From Nanobdellota archaeon (lineage in GTDB: Archaea; Nanobdellota; Nanobdellia; Woesearchaeales; GW2011-AR15), in assembly GCA_013335235.1 (NCBI GenBank), contig JAAXVZ010000091.1, forward strand, positions 1-5,899: DNA of 5,899 nt. The letters run 5' to 3'. The position numbers were made by a program, and so were the translations under genes. Positions 5,712 to 5,899 of this stretch are shown here, one piece after another. The first letter of the stretch is position 1; each line of letters begins with the position of its first letter. The notes under the pieces were generated by a model. It worked only from the letters and a program-made list of their open reading frames with translations. It searched no databases and was not told where the DNA came from.

Positions 5712-5899
5712 TCAAATAAGCGACAGGTAGATTCCCACAAGCGGGCTTGCCGCAGAAAAAATGAGGATGTTCCAGCAGAGATTTACCATTGCGAATATGA
5801 ATATAGATCTCCTGTTTGCGCCGAGTACTGATGACAGGATAAGGCTGAGAAGATTATAAGCTATTGTTATCATAATCCCTAGCTGTACAAAATCCATGC
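5712..5899 (-). CDS. Hydrophobic membrane protein, probably partial at the window edge
   Basis: The minus strand is open from the window edge to a TGA at 5712-5714. A Met codon at 5895-5897 would give a 61-residue protein, but only two bases lie beyond it, so it may equally be an internal Met of a longer protein. Two long hydrophobic helices are seen (about residues 4-26 and 32-61, the latter possibly two), separated by an Asn-Arg-Arg turn (28-30). No family is recognised. The tail-to-tail arrangement with the small membrane protein, 11 bp between stops, means it belongs to a different transcription unit coming from the right. No promoter can be judged. Confidence 0.5.
   Translation of the reverse strand, partial: MDFVQLGIMITIAYNLLSLILSSVLGANRRSIFIFAMVNLCWNILIFSAASPLVGIYLSLI

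Noticed and set aside
1..5899. CRISPR array, tRNA, rRNA or transposase
   Set aside because: No regularly spaced direct repeats, no cloverleaf with a TTC-type T-arm, no rRNA-like sequence and no transposase-like protein were seen on either strand.

Overview
The window looks archaeal. TATA-type promoter elements sit about 26-27 bp upstream of the start codons of four genes, which is the spacing expected for leaderless archaeal transcripts. The RNA ligase RtcB is of the archaeal type, with a canonical active site. The organism cannot be named from this window. A poorly characterised archaeon, for example of the DPANN or an environmental methanogen-type lineage, is only a guess. Genes are densely packed, with two convergent gene pairs separated by about 11-12 bp and one divergent pair with facing promoters.

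Layout from left to right. (1) Positions 1-501, minus strand: the N-terminal part of a membrane protein with three transmembrane helices and a long coiled coil, cut by the window edge, like the input module of a sensor or signalling protein. (2) Positions 502-864: an intergenic stretch of about 360 bp containing three strong stem-loops (651-686, 711-730, 766-784). It looks like a repeat or structured RNA remnant. (3) Positions 865-2289, plus: rtcB, a complete tRNA-splicing/RNA-repair ligase. (4) Positions 2302-2967, minus: a divergent proteasome-beta/HslV-like Ntn hydrolase with Thr directly after the initiator Met. (5) Positions 3061-3681, plus: a membrane protein of 206 residues with a weak VanZ/YjdF-like pattern. 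It is divergent from the Ntn hydrolase across a short AT-rich region that contains two opposed TATA boxes and an imperfect inverted repeat. (6) Positions 3750-4025, plus: a small helical protein with its own promoter. (7) Positions 4097-5440 and 5437-5700, plus: a two-gene unit with an ATGA overlap, encoding a Wzx-like polysaccharide/lipid-linked oligosaccharide flippase and a small membrane protein resembling the DUF1616-type module of archaeal surface-glycan genes. (8) Positions 5712-5899, minus: a hydrophobic protein or C-terminal fragment convergent with the previous gene, at the window edge.

The genes do not form one obvious pathway. The right-hand third (flippase plus small membrane protein) looks like the edge of a cell-surface glycan locus, but no glycosyltransferase lies inside the window. 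The most unusual items are the stand-alone HslV/proteasome-like hydrolase, which seems to keep the Thr/Asp/Lys core while losing the second Ser/Asp pair, its shared divergent control region, and the hairpin cluster upstream of rtcB.
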